A DNA stretch of 9,671 nucleotides from Patescibacteria group bacterium (GTDB taxonomy: Bacteria > Patescibacteriota > Gracilibacteria > UM-FILTER-43-11). The translations under genes and the position numbers were made by a program. The notes under the pieces were generated by a model. That model did no database searches, was not told the origin of the DNA, and saw only the letters and a list, made by a program, of their open reading frames with translations. The DNA is taken from assembly GCA_018814945.1 (NCBI GenBank), contig JAHIYT010000185.1, positions 1 to 9,671 of the forward strand. The letters are read 5' to 3'. Below are positions 1 to 7,183 of this stretch, piece by piece (the first letter of the stretch is position 1; the number at the start of each line of letters is the position of its first letter).

Positions 1-118
1 ATGTTGACCTCGTCCACATAAAGTAGTAAACTGCTTCCGCAATCGAGATTTTTGCCTCCAGCAGAGGAAAAAGTTTCGTTGCACTATTAAAACTAACTTA
101 TCTGCTTAATTTTTGCGT
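1..118. other. 5' flank of the S1 gene, no gene recognised
   Basis: No complete gene is visible here. All three + frames hit a stop within the first 26 bases, so an upstream gene could only contribute its last few codons. Reverse frames stay open over short stretches but match no family I recognise. Bases 55-67 can form a small hairpin (CCTC, loop CAGCA, GAGG) flanked by T and A runs. It lacks a 3' T run on either strand, so it is not a typical terminator. A TTAATT box at 106-111 lies 7 bases before the ATG at 119, a spacing that would suit a leaderless transcript, but this is weak. The stretch may hold the S1 gene promoter. Confidence 0.4.
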
Positions 119-1429
119 ATGTTTAAAATTATTGACGACAAATTAACAATGGAGGATTTGCTCGGAAGGGGCGATGAATTCGAGAAACCAAAGCTAGGAA
201 GCGTTATAAACGGTACAGTTGTAAGCGTTTCCAAGAATAAATTGGTTGTAGACTTAAACGGTATTGCCGTTGGTATTGCTTCCGGTCGTGAAACTCACGA
301 CAGTATGGAAACATTGAAAGACCTAAAGGAAGGTGATGAAGTTAAAACTGTTGTAATTGAAGAAGAAAATGATGATGGAATGGTTGTGCTTTCACTTAAA
401 AAGGCTTCTCAAGCAACAACTTGGGATAACTTTGAAAAGGCTTATAAGGATGGTGATGTTATCGAGATTACCGTTAGCGAAGCTAATAAGGGTGGTCTTC
501 TTATAGACATTGATGGAATTAAAGGATTTATTCCTGTTTCACAGTTAGCTCCAGTTCACTATCCTCGCGTGGAGGATGCCAATGCAGGACAGATTCTTAC
601 CAGACTACAAAGATTAATTGGTATGAAACTTGCCGTAAAAATCATTAATTTGGATAGATCCAGCGGAAAAATGATTTTATCAGAACGTGCTGCTATAGAA
701 ACTGATGCTAAAAAATCACTTGGAGGACTAAAGATTGGTGCAAAAGTGAAAGGTACTGTAAGTGGTGTTGTTAAATTTGGAATATTCGTAACATTCGAGG
801 GACTAGAAGGTCTTGTTCATATTTCTGAAATTGCATGGGGGCATGTAAGTGATCCACATCAATATGCCAAAGTAGGGGATAAGGTTGATATTGAAATCAT
901 CGGTATTGAAGGTGAGAAATTATCTCTAAGTATGAAACGTTTAATTCCTGATCCATGGTCTGCAATTGAAGCTAAATACCCAATTGGATCTAAGGTGAAA
1001 GGCACAATTAACAGATTCTCCCCATTTGGTGCTTTCGTACAACTTGAAGACGATATTAATGGTCTTATCCATCTTTCAGAGATTTCTAATCAAAAAGTTG
1101 AAGATCCTGCTAGCTTCTTAACAATTGGTGAAGATGTTGAAGCTCAGGTGATTAATATTGATAGAGATGAGCATAGAATCGGACTTTCTATAAAAGCTAT
1201 CAAATCGGCTGAAAAGAAGGATAAAAAAGGGGAAAAGGTGGAGGCTGAAGAAGAAGTAAAAGAGGAGAAGGTAGAAGAGAAAGAAGAGATAGCAGAAGAA
1301 AAACCGAAGAAAGCTGCTAAGAAGAAAGAGGAAGTAATAGCTGAAGAAAAAGAGGAGAAGGAAGAAAAACCTAAAAAGAAAACAGCGGCAAAGAAAGCTC
1401 CAGCTAAAAAAACTACAAAGAAGAAATAA
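119..1429 (+). CDS. rpsA: S1 RNA-binding domain protein, ribosomal protein bS1-like
   Basis: The product (436 residues from this ATG) carries four S1 (OB-fold) RNA-binding repeats, at about residues 25-97, 111-194, 206-275 and 289-361. Repeats three and four are the most canonical, with GxKVKGTV, FGIFVTFEGLEGLVHISEI and FGAFVQLEDDINGLIHLSEI. Ribosomal protein S1 binds mRNA and helps load it on the 30S subunit. Here there are four repeats instead of the six of E. coli, similar to the shorter S1 proteins of other lineages. The last 75 residues are a low-complexity Lys/Glu tail ending in KKAPAKKTTKKK, resembling lysine-rich histone H1-like tails. A TTG at 113 would add two residues, and ATG 149 is an alternative start; none has a Shine-Dalgarno motif. 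A terminator follows 25 bases downstream. The S1 family call is firm; identity as the ribosomal protein is likely. Confidence 0.88.
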   Translation: MFKIIDDKLTMEDLLGRGDEFEKPKLGSVINGTVVSVSKNKLVVDLNGIAVGIASGRETHDSMETLKDLKEGDEVKTVVIEEENDDGMVVLSLKKASQATTWDNFEKAYKDGDVIEITVSEANKGGLLIDIDGIKGFIPVSQLAPVHYPRVEDANAGQILTRLQRLIGMKLAVKIINLDRSSGKMILSERAAIETDAKKSLGGLKIGAKVKGTVSGVVKFGIFVTFEGLEGLVHISEIAWGHVSDPHQYAKVGDKVDIEIIGIEGEKLSLSMKRLIPDPWSAIEAKYPIGSKVKGTINRFSPFGAFVQLEDDINGLIHLSEISNQKVEDPASFLTIGEDVEAQVINIDRDEHRIGLSIKAIKSAEKKDKKGEKVEAEEEVKEEKVEEKEEIAEEKPKKAAKKKEEVIAEEKEEKEEKPKKKTAAKKAPAKKTTKKK

Positions 1430-1453
1430 TCTCATTACAAGATTACAAACAAG

Positions 1454-1478
1454 AAGCCTCGCCAAACGGGGCTTTTTT
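1454..1478 (+). terminator. Rho-independent terminator of the S1 gene
   Basis: An 8-bp stem (AAGCCTCG at 1454-1461 with CGGGGCTT at 1467-1474, one U-G pair) closes a 5-base CCAAA loop and runs straight into six T residues (1473-1478). It begins 24 bases after the S1 stop codon and separates that gene from the helicase unit. Confidence 0.88.
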
Positions 1479-1497
1479 ATTACAAGATTACAAAATT

Positions 1498-1525
1498 AAT
1501 TTGTGATTTGAGATTTATGATTTCT
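1498..1525. repeat. GATTTNN heptanucleotide tandem repeat
   Basis: Four consecutive 7-base units start at 1498, 1505, 1512 and 1519. The last three are GATTTGA, GATTTAT and GATTTCT; the first is AATTTGT. Read on the other strand the units have an AAATC core, similar in length and composition to the AARYTCT heptads at 8223 and 2066, so they may be the same family in reverse orientation. Confidence 0.6.
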
Positions 1526-1535
1526 GTTTTAAACT
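1508..1535 (+). promoter_or_regulatory. possible promoter for the helicase-rmuC unit
   Basis: TTGAGA (1508-1513, five of six to the -35 consensus) is followed after 16 bases by TAAACT (1530-1535, four of six to TATAAT). It lies downstream of the S1 terminator, where the next unit would need a promoter. In such AT-rich, repetitive DNA chance matches are common, so this is only a candidate. Confidence 0.3.
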
Positions 1536-1574
1536 AATCTTGTAATTTTGTAATAACTAATCTTGTAATAAGAG

Positions 1575-4454
1575 TTGAGTAAATTGAATCAACAGCAATT
1601 ATCGGCAGTACAGCATAAAGATGGTCCAATTCTGGTTATTGCAGGTGCTGGTACAGGGAAAACACGTGTTATTACCGAAAGGATTGCCCATATTCTAGAT
1701 CAAAAATGGTGTAATAATGACCAGATTCTTGCACTTACTTTTACCGACAAGGCTGCTGGAGAGATGGAAGAAAGGCTGGATACACTTATGCCAATTGGTT
1801 ATGAATCTATACAAATAAGCACATTCCATTCATTTTGTGAAAAGCTACTCAGACAATATGGAATTGATATCGGAATAAGCCCTGGATTCAAGATTCTGGA
1901 AGGTGTTAACCAATGGAAATTTATAAAAGAACATCTTTATGATTTTAATTTAGATTATTATCGCCCACATGGGAATCCAACACGTTTTATAGATGCCCTA
2001 ATAAGCCATTTTAGCCGTATAAAAGAAGAAATTAAATCACCTGAGGATTATATCTGCTTCGCGGAAAGCTCTAAACCCGAAGCTCAAAACTCTAAATCTG
2101 AAGACCAATTAATTGAGGCTAAAAGGCTTGTTGAACTTGCTGGTGCATATAAAAAGTATCAGGAACTTTTAATGGAAAATTCTTATTTAGATTTTTCTGA
2201 CCTCCAATTCAAGATCATAGAGCTTTTAGATAAAAGGCCTAATATTCTAGCTCATTTACAAGAGCAATACCGTTATATATTGGTAGATGAATATCAGGAT
2301 ACAAACATTGCCCAGAACCATATCGTAGATAAACTCGCTGCTAAATATAAGAACATTATGGTGGTGGGGGATGATGACCAATCCATTTATAAATTCCGTG
2401 GTGCGGCCATCTCCAACATTCTTCAGTTCGAGGAAAAATACCCTGACTTAAAGAAGGTAGTTTTAGTAGAGAATTACCGTAGTAATCAAAAAATACTGGA
2501 TTTTGCATATACCTCTATTCAGCACAATAATCCGGATAGATTGGAGGTCAAATCTAAGGTGAATAAAAAAATTAACGCTCAACGTCCGGGTGAGGATGAT
2601 TCAATACATTTAATCCATTGTTCTACTATTGAACAGGAGGTTGAATATGCAATCGAGGAAATCAAAAAATCCGATCAGCCGTTATCTGAAATCGCCATTC
2701 TTTGCCGTGCAAATAATTATGCAAAGCCATTTATTGATGCATTTAAAAGAGAAAACATTCCATATCAGTTCCTTTCTGAAAGGGGTTTATACAACAAGGA
2801 TGAAGTTAAAGATTTAATTGCACTGCTCCGGGTTACAGCTAATCCAACCGATGACATCAGCTTTTTCCGGGTTCTTAGAATGGAGATTTTTGACATTAAA
2901 ATGGAGACTATTGCGGAACTTATCGCCGACTCCAGAAAACTAAATCAGACTATTTGGAGTCAGGTAAAAAATTCGAAAGAATGTTCAAAATTGGCTACAA
3001 TCCTTTCTCAGATTATTGATTTTTCTAAAACCCATACCGTTGGTGAAACATTATTTGAATTTACGAAAAATGTTCAGCTCTATGAATTACTTTTGAAAAA
3101 AGGAACCATTGAAGCCGAGGAACAAATCACTAATATTGCCACATTTTTTGGGAAAATTAACGAATTTGAAAGAAGTAATGATGAAATTACCGTAATCGAC
3201 TTTATTAATTATCTGGATTTAGCCGAAGAGGCAGGGGAAAATCCTGCTGCCAAGTTTGATGTTGAAGGGGTTGATGGTGTTCAATTAACCACTGTACACG
3301 GTGCCAAAGGTTTGGAATTTCATACAGTTTTTATTACCAGCATGGTAAATCAAAGATTTCCAACTATGAACCGCAAAGATGCTATTCCCGTACCTGATGA
3401 ACTGGTTTCTGAAATTCTGACAGAAGGGGATTTTCATATTGAGGAAGAAAGACGTTTGTTTTACGTGGCTTGTACAAGGGCAAAAGAGAGACTGCATTTG
3501 ATGCATTCAGATTATTATAGTTCCAGTAATTCGGCGAATCCACGAGCCAAAAAAAGATCAAGATTTATTGATGAGATAATCGATGAAGTGAAAGTAGTGC
3601 AAATTGAAAAAACTTTGGAAGGTGTGGAGAGGTTTTTAAAACCGGAATCATTTGTTATCGAAGGCGATGATAATAATCTTCGCCAAGATAACCGCCCTGA
3701 AATCACTAAATTCTCTCATTCTGCTCTCTCTACTTTTGAAAGCTGTCCAAGGCAGTATGAATATGCGAACGTGCTTAAAATACCTCAGGAAATGACCGGT
3801 GCGGCCAGTTTTGGTTCTAGCTTACACAATACTTTAAACCAATTCTACAAGCTCGTAACTCAATCTAAACAAGCTAGTTTGTTCGAAGACTACGAGGAGG
3901 ATTTATCAGTTAAACGTCTCCTTGATATTTATGAAGAGAAATGGATTCCTTACGGATTTGATTCCAAAGAACATCATGACAGTTTGAAAAAAAGAGGAAA
4001 AGAAATTCTGGAGAAATTCCATACCCATTTTAAAGATGAAGTGAGTCGAATTGAATTCTTGGAAAAAGGATTTAAGTTGAAAGTTGGTGATTACACTATC
4101 TCTGGTCGTATTGACCGTGCAGACAAATTAGATAATGGAACGCTCGAGGTTATAGATTATAAATCAGGTAAGTCCAAAACCCAGAAGCAAGTTGATGATG
4201 ATCAGCAATTAATGATTTATGCCCTTGCTGCCAAAGAATGCTTTGATCAGCCAGCCAGTAAACTCACTCTCTACTTTTTAGACGAAGACTTGCGGGTAAG
4301 TACAGAGCCAGATATTGGGAAGCTTGAAAAGATGAAGGAAAAGATTATTGAAACGGCTGATAGCATTAATAAGTCTGATTTTGCGCCTACACCATCCAAA
4401 TTCATCTGTGGATTTTGTCCATATAAGAAAATTTGTGATAAGGCGGAATTGTGA
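1575..4454 (+). CDS. UvrD/Rep-type DNA helicase fused to an Fe-S PD-(D/E)XK nuclease
   Basis: This is a 959-residue superfamily 1A ATP-dependent 3'-5' helicase with a C-terminal nuclease. Visible helicase motifs are: Q motif LNQQQ (4-8), Walker A AGAGTGKT (23-30), motif Ia LALTFTDKAAGEM, motif II DEYQDTN (238-244), motif III VGDDDQSIYKFRGA (264-277), motif IV ENYRS (299-303), motif V TTVHGAKGLEF (572-582) and motif VI LFYVACTRAKERL (628-640). The nuclease part starts near 715. It has D847 in GRIDRAD and D861/K863 in VIDYKSGK, plus C724 and C945, C948, C954, the four-cysteine pattern of AddB/Cas4-like Fe-S nucleases. This arrangement suggests processing of DNA ends in recombination repair. The start is TTG: an in-frame TAA at 1569-1571 leaves no upstream start, and the N-terminus fits the family. 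Residues 165-177 are a repeat-encoded low-complexity stretch. UGA and UAA stops are adjacent. Confidence 0.9.
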   Translation: MSKLNQQQLSAVQHKDGPILVIAGAGTGKTRVITERIAHILDQKWCNNDQILALTFTDKAAGEMEERLDTLMPIGYESIQISTFHSFCEKLLRQYGIDIGISPGFKILEGVNQWKFIKEHLYDFNLDYYRPHGNPTRFIDALISHFSRIKEEIKSPEDYICFAESSKPEAQNSKSEDQLIEAKRLVELAGAYKKYQELLMENSYLDFSDLQFKIIELLDKRPNILAHLQEQYRYILVDEYQDTNIAQNHIVDKLAAKYKNIMVVGDDDQSIYKFRGAAISNILQFEEKYPDLKKVVLVENYRSNQKILDFAYTSIQHNNPDRLEVKSKVNKKINAQRPGEDDSIHLIHCSTIEQEVEYAIEEIKKSDQPLSEIAILCRANNYAKPFIDAFKRENIPYQFLSERGLYNKDEVKDLIALLRVTANPTDDISFFRVLRMEIFDIKMETIAELIADSRKLNQTIWSQVKNSKECSKLATILSQIIDFSKTHTVGETLFEFTKNVQLYELLLKKGTIEAEEQITNIATFFGKINEFERSNDEITVIDFINYLDLAEEAGENPAAKFDVEGVDGVQLTTVHGAKGLEFHTVFITSMVNQRFPTMNRKDAIPVPDELVSEILTEGDFHIEEERRLFYVACTRAKERLHLMHSDYYSSSNSANPRAKKRSRFIDEIIDEVKVVQIEKTLEGVERFLKPESFVIEGDDNNLRQDNRPEITKFSHSALSTFESCPRQYEYANVLKIPQEMTGAASFGSSLHNTLNQFYKLVTQSKQASLFEDYEEDLSVKRLLDIYEEKWIPYGFDSKEHHDSLKKRGKEILEKFHTHFKDEVSRIEFLEKGFKLKVGDYTISGRIDRADKLDNGTLEVIDYKSGKSKTQKQVDDDQQLMIYALAAKECFDQPASKLTLYFLDEDLRVSTEPDIGKLEKMKEKIIETADSINKSDFAPTPSKFICGFCPYKKICDKAEL
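2066..2102 (+). repeat. heptad repeat tract inside the helicase gene
   Basis: Five consecutive 7-base units start at 2066, 2073, 2080, 2087 and 2094, with consensus close to AARYTCT. Bases 2087-2102 match the intergenic tract at 8244-8259 at 15 of 16 positions. In the protein the tract encodes residues 165-177, a Ser/Lys/Glu/Gln stretch typical of a solvent-exposed loop, between helicase motifs Ic and II. Confidence 0.65.
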
Positions 4455-4484
4455 TAATATGATTTCTACGTTAACAAAATAAAT

Positions 4485-5645
4485 ATGGATATTATTTCAA
4501 TCTTCATACTCATTGGAATTGGTGCGGTTTTAGTTCTTGGCTACAAGATCTATGAGAGCTTAAAAGCACCTAAAGAGGATCAGTCTTTCAAAATGCTTCA
4601 AGAGCAATTATTTGAGCTCCAGAGAGGATTGAAAACTCAGGATAAAAGCATTAATGAACAGATGAGTAAATCACAGCAGATACTTGCTGATTCTCTTCAG
4701 AAACAATTCGCATCCAGCCAAAAGATAATTAAAGAAGTTGCAGATAGTAGTAAGGAAGTAACTGAAAAATTAACTAAGCTTGATGAAACTAACAAGCAAG
4801 TTGTTGGCTTTGCAGAGCAGATGAAGAGCTTAGAAAATATCCTTAAAAATCCAAAACAACGTGGGATACTCGGTGAATTCTTTTTAGAAAACTTGCTTTC
4901 TCAACAATTACCGCCGGATCACTTTAAAATGCAGTATCAATTCAAAAACGGTGAAGCTGTAGATGCCGTTATATTCGTCCGCGATAACATTATTCCAATC
5001 GATGCCAAGTTCAGCCTTGAGAACTACAATGCGATGATGGAAACAAAGGATGATACGGAAAGGGTACGGATTGAGAAAGAATTTAAGTCCGATTTGAAAA
5101 AGAGAATTGATGAAACCAGTAAATACGTAAGACCAGAGGAGGGGACTACCGAATTTGCGTTTATGTTTATTCCTGCCGATGGTGTGTTTTACAACCTTTT
5201 AAATCAGAAGATCGGAACTCTAGATGTAAATTCGCATGACTTGGTGGAGTATGCATTTAAGAAACATGTAATTATGGTTTCCCCAATGACTTTCTATGCA
5301 TATCTTCAAACAGTAATGCAGGCACTTAAAGCGTTGACGATAGAAAAACAAGCGGTTGAGATCCAAAAAAGAGTAGGGGATTTAGGGCGTCATCTTAATG
5401 CTTATCAAGATCATATGAATAAAGTGGGCACTCATTTAAGTACTACTGTTAATGCATATAACAATGCCGGTAAGGAATATGGGAAGATTGATAAAGACGT
5501 AATTCGGGTTACCGATGGTAAATCGAAAATTGATGCAGATATTCCTGCTATAGAAAGGCCAAAAGCTTTTGATGAAATGTCATCAGGCATTAAAGTCAGT
5601 ATTAAAGATACTCAGCCAAAATTAACGGAAGTTATGAAAGATTAG
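4485..5645 (+). CDS. rmuC: RmuC family DNA recombination protein
   Basis: This 386-residue protein has the RmuC layout: an N-terminal membrane anchor (about 4-23), a long charged coiled-coil region (about 30-120) and a conserved nuclease-like core (about 120-330). Core landmarks are RGILGEFFLENLL (126-138), VDAVIF with D160, and IPIDAKF with D173 and K175, consistent with the D...DxK of a PD-(D/E)XK fold. RmuC proteins limit DNA rearrangements such as inversions between short inverted repeats; the exact reaction is not well established. The gene starts 30 bases after the helicase-nuclease stop with no terminator between, so the two are probably co-transcribed and may act in the same DNA-processing pathway. 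No Shine-Dalgarno motif precedes the ATG. Confidence 0.92.
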   Translation: MDIISIFILIGIGAVLVLGYKIYESLKAPKEDQSFKMLQEQLFELQRGLKTQDKSINEQMSKSQQILADSLQKQFASSQKIIKEVADSSKEVTEKLTKLDETNKQVVGFAEQMKSLENILKNPKQRGILGEFFLENLLSQQLPPDHFKMQYQFKNGEAVDAVIFVRDNIIPIDAKFSLENYNAMMETKDDTERVRIEKEFKSDLKKRIDETSKYVRPEEGTTEFAFMFIPADGVFYNLLNQKIGTLDVNSHDLVEYAFKKHVIMVSPMTFYAYLQTVMQALKALTIEKQAVEIQKRVGDLGRHLNAYQDHMNKVGTHLSTTVNAYNNAGKEYGKIDKDVIRVTDGKSKIDADIPAIERPKAFDEMSSGIKVSIKDTQPKLTEVMKD

Positions 5646-5647
5646 TT

Positions 5648-5676
5648 TTAACTTCTCGTAAATAGGAATATATGGT
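5648..5676 (+). promoter_or_regulatory. possible promoter of the pilin-like array
   Basis: TTAACT (5648-5653) and TATGGT (5671-5676) are separated by exactly 17 bases, each matching four of six consensus positions. They lie in the 63-base gap between rmuC and the first pilin-like gene, the only gap that could hold a promoter for the array. No terminator hairpin is visible in this gap, so read-through from rmuC is also possible. Confidence 0.3.
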
Positions 5677-5708
5677 AAATTATTAGACGAATTCAAAATA
5701 AAAAACAA

Positions 5709-6164
5709 ATGCTTAAAAAAATTGCATTAATAATAGTACTAACATTCACTTTCCTGCTTGGCGGGGTGACTGTTTTTTCTGCGACTAATTCCCATTTTAT
5801 ACCTACAACTTATGCCCAAGATCCGGATACCAGTGGAGATATTGATTCATCCACTTTTATGTTTGATTTGAGCTCTATTACACATGAGGATATTACAGGA
5901 AGTAGCAAACAAAGCTGGATCAGGCAGGGAATCAATTATATATTTGAACGTATTATTGGTTTAATGGCCGCTGTTATTGGTGGTCTCGCCGTTCTTGTTA
6001 TGAGCTATGGGGGTCTTTTAATACTCACATCAGCTGGTGGCGAGAATCAATATCAAAAAGGGGTCAACTATGTAAAATATTCACTTATTGGCCTCGCCTT
6101 TGTGCTTGGAGCTTACTTACTTGTTACAGCAGTACAGATATTAATTAAAAGTATTTATGCATAA
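5709..6164 (+). CDS. TrbC/VirB2-like pilin-type membrane protein, array member 1
   Basis: This 151-residue protein has a signal peptide with a KK n-region and a probable cleavage after TTYA (residue 36). A short acidic, Ser/Thr-rich ectodomain follows (37-75). Two membrane helices (about 82-107 and 123-148) are joined by a polar loop containing SAGGENQYQKG. The layout of signal peptide, helix, short loop, helix is that of VirB2/TrbC pilins and of the T4SS pilin family seen in Patescibacteria. In those families the mature protein is a membrane subunit that assembles into a conjugative or secretion pilus. It has no cysteines. It is first of five related genes; its stop codon lies inside the next gene, with an 8-base overlap that implies translational coupling. 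The pilin assignment rests on topology and motif only. Confidence 0.78.
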   Translation: MLKKIALIIVLTFTFLLGGVTVFSATNSHFIPTTYAQDPDTSGDIDSSTFMFDLSSITHEDITGSSKQSWIRQGINYIFERIIGLMAAVIGGLAVLVMSYGGLLILTSAGGENQYQKGVNYVKYSLIGLAFVLGAYLLVTAVQILIKSIYA

Positions 6165-6792
6165 AAAACTGATTACAATTCTTTCAGTAATTCTATTATT
6201 CACTTTTATGACTCCTGTCTTTGCACAAGACGATGCATCTTTTGAAAGTGTTTGTACTAAAGTGGATGGTAGTGATCCCACTTATGGTAAATTCCCCAAA
6301 TGTGCTTCATCACCAAATGAATGTGCATCAAATACCGAAGGTCTTACTCCATTAAACTGCTTGTTTCTGGAAGAACCAATTGGCGGTGAGCCCGGTTATG
6401 ATATGTATAAAATAAGCTGTTTTCCTAGTCCGGATGATGAAAAAACTACAATTTGCCAATATAGCTTATGGCATGTGGAGGCTATTGTAGGTCTAGAAAG
6501 AGGGCCGGTTCAGGCTATCCTTTCATTTGAAGAGGGCAAAGATGCCCAAGGTCCATTTGGACTTTTATATAATTATTTGACACTTATTTATAAATTTATG
6601 TCAGGTATTATCGTTGCCTTTGTCATTCTTATTGCGATTGTTGGAGGTATTAGAATGACTACCTCCGCTGGTAATTCAGATCAATTCCAAAAAGGACGAG
6701 ATATGATAATTAAGGCGATGATTGGTATGGCACTTTGGTTCTTAGCATCTTTGATTTTATACACAATTAACCCAACATTCTTTGCATTCTAA
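6157..6792 (+). CDS. TrbC/VirB2-like protein with six-cysteine ectodomain, array member 2
   Basis: This 211-residue protein has a signal peptide (cleavage likely after VFA, residue 23). A long ectodomain (24-145) follows, then the array's two-helix unit: about 148-166 and 184-206, joined by a loop with TSAGNSDQFQKG. The ectodomain contains six cysteines, at 33, 49, 56, 68, 88 and 100. The even number suits three disulfides outside the cytoplasmic membrane. I do not recognise this domain. The loop is closest to that of array member 1 (SAG...QxQKG in both), so the two probably arose by duplication, with the ectodomain gained or diverged. The next gene begins directly after the stop. It could be a minor or tip subunit, but that is a guess. 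Confidence 0.75.
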   Translation: MHKKLITILSVILLFTFMTPVFAQDDASFESVCTKVDGSDPTYGKFPKCASSPNECASNTEGLTPLNCLFLEEPIGGEPGYDMYKISCFPSPDDEKTTICQYSLWHVEAIVGLERGPVQAILSFEEGKDAQGPFGLLYNYLTLIYKFMSGIIVAFVILIAIVGGIRMTTSAGNSDQFQKGRDMIIKAMIGMALWFLASLILYTINPTFFAF

Positions 6793-7182
6793 ATGAAAAA
6801 AACTTTTCTATATATAATCGGTTTATTAATTGCTTCTCAAAAAACCTTTGCGGCTTCAATTGGAAGTGGCGACTCTATTATTTCTCCCCCTGCAGGAAGA
6901 GACGTATTGCCAGGTGGCGGTCTACAATCAGAGACGATCCAGGAGAGTTTTGTTTTTAGCAAAATTTTACCCTTTATAATAGATTATGCCCTCAGGGCAG
7001 CTATAGTACTGGCTGTACTCGTCCTAATATTTGCCGGTTATCAATTTATGACAGCCTTTGGAAATACCGAAAAACATGAAGAGGCTAGAAAAACAATTAT
7101 ATACGCCTTAATTGGATTAATTTTGGCCCTTACTGCATATGGCATTATCCAAATTATTACCAGAATTCAATTAGTAACTTAA
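6793..7182 (+). CDS. TrbC/VirB2-like pilin-type membrane protein, array member 3
   Basis: This 129-residue protein has a signal peptide (cleavage near TFA, residue 20). A 40-residue Gly/Ser/Pro-rich linker with LPGG (39-42) follows. Two helices (about 62-88 and 102-125) are joined by the loop AFGNTEKHEEARK, and helix two begins TIIYALIGLI, the clearest form of the array's shared motif. Size and layout match short VirB2/TrbC pilins, so it could be a major subunit. The ATG abuts the previous stop codon without a gap or Shine-Dalgarno motif, so translation probably depends on the upstream gene. LPGG at nearly the same position in array member 5 suggests these two are close relatives. Confidence 0.78.
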   Translation: MKKTFLYIIGLLIASQKTFAASIGSGDSIISPPAGRDVLPGGGLQSETIQESFVFSKILPFIIDYALRAAIVLAVLVLIFAGYQFMTAFGNTEKHEEARKTIIYALIGLILALTAYGIIQIITRIQLVT

Positions 7183-7183
7183 T

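Larger units (their letters stand above)
1434..1569. repeat. ATTACAAG direct and inverted repeat cluster around the terminator
   Basis: ATTACAAGATTACAA occurs at 1434-1448 and again at 1479-1493, on either side of the S1 terminator. The 12-base core ATTACAAGATTA returns as its exact reverse complement TAATCTTGTAAT at 1535-1546 and 1558-1569. A second inverted pair, ATTACAAAATTA (1487-1498) and TAATTTTGTAAT (1543-1554), lies inside it. Left arm 1479-1498 can therefore pair with right arm 1543-1569 over 20 bases with one 7-base bulge. The right arm ends 6 bases before the TTG start of the helicase gene. It may be a dispersed repeat of this genome, a structured 5' leader, or both. Confidence 0.75.

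Noticed and set aside
1..100. Partial RNA gene (tmRNA, SRP or RNase P RNA) suggested by slightly higher GC and a small hairpin
   Set aside because: None of the conserved signatures of these RNAs could be matched on either strand.
1118..1465. Reverse-strand open frame of 115 codons rich in Phe, Leu and Ser
   Set aside because: It is the mirror of the purine-rich Lys/Glu tail of the S1 gene and runs through the terminator; it matches no family and has extreme composition.
1434..1569. CRISPR array or insertion-sequence ends
   Set aside because: The repeats are too short and irregularly spaced for CRISPR, and there is no transposase or target duplication; they behave as simple intergenic repeats.
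2629..2817. 62-codon + strand frame inside the helicase gene
   Set aside because: It is fully contained in another frame of a gene with clear motifs on both sides, and has no recognisable product.
3285..3706. Two reverse-strand frames of 73 and 63 codons inside the helicase gene
   Set aside because: They oppose helicase motifs V and VI and the start of the nuclease part; they are shadow frames.
4452..4457. UGA read as glycine (code 25) at the end of the helicase gene, followed by UAA
   Set aside because: No complete gene in the window has an internal in-frame UGA, which would be expected if it encoded glycine; UGA as stop is the simpler reading.
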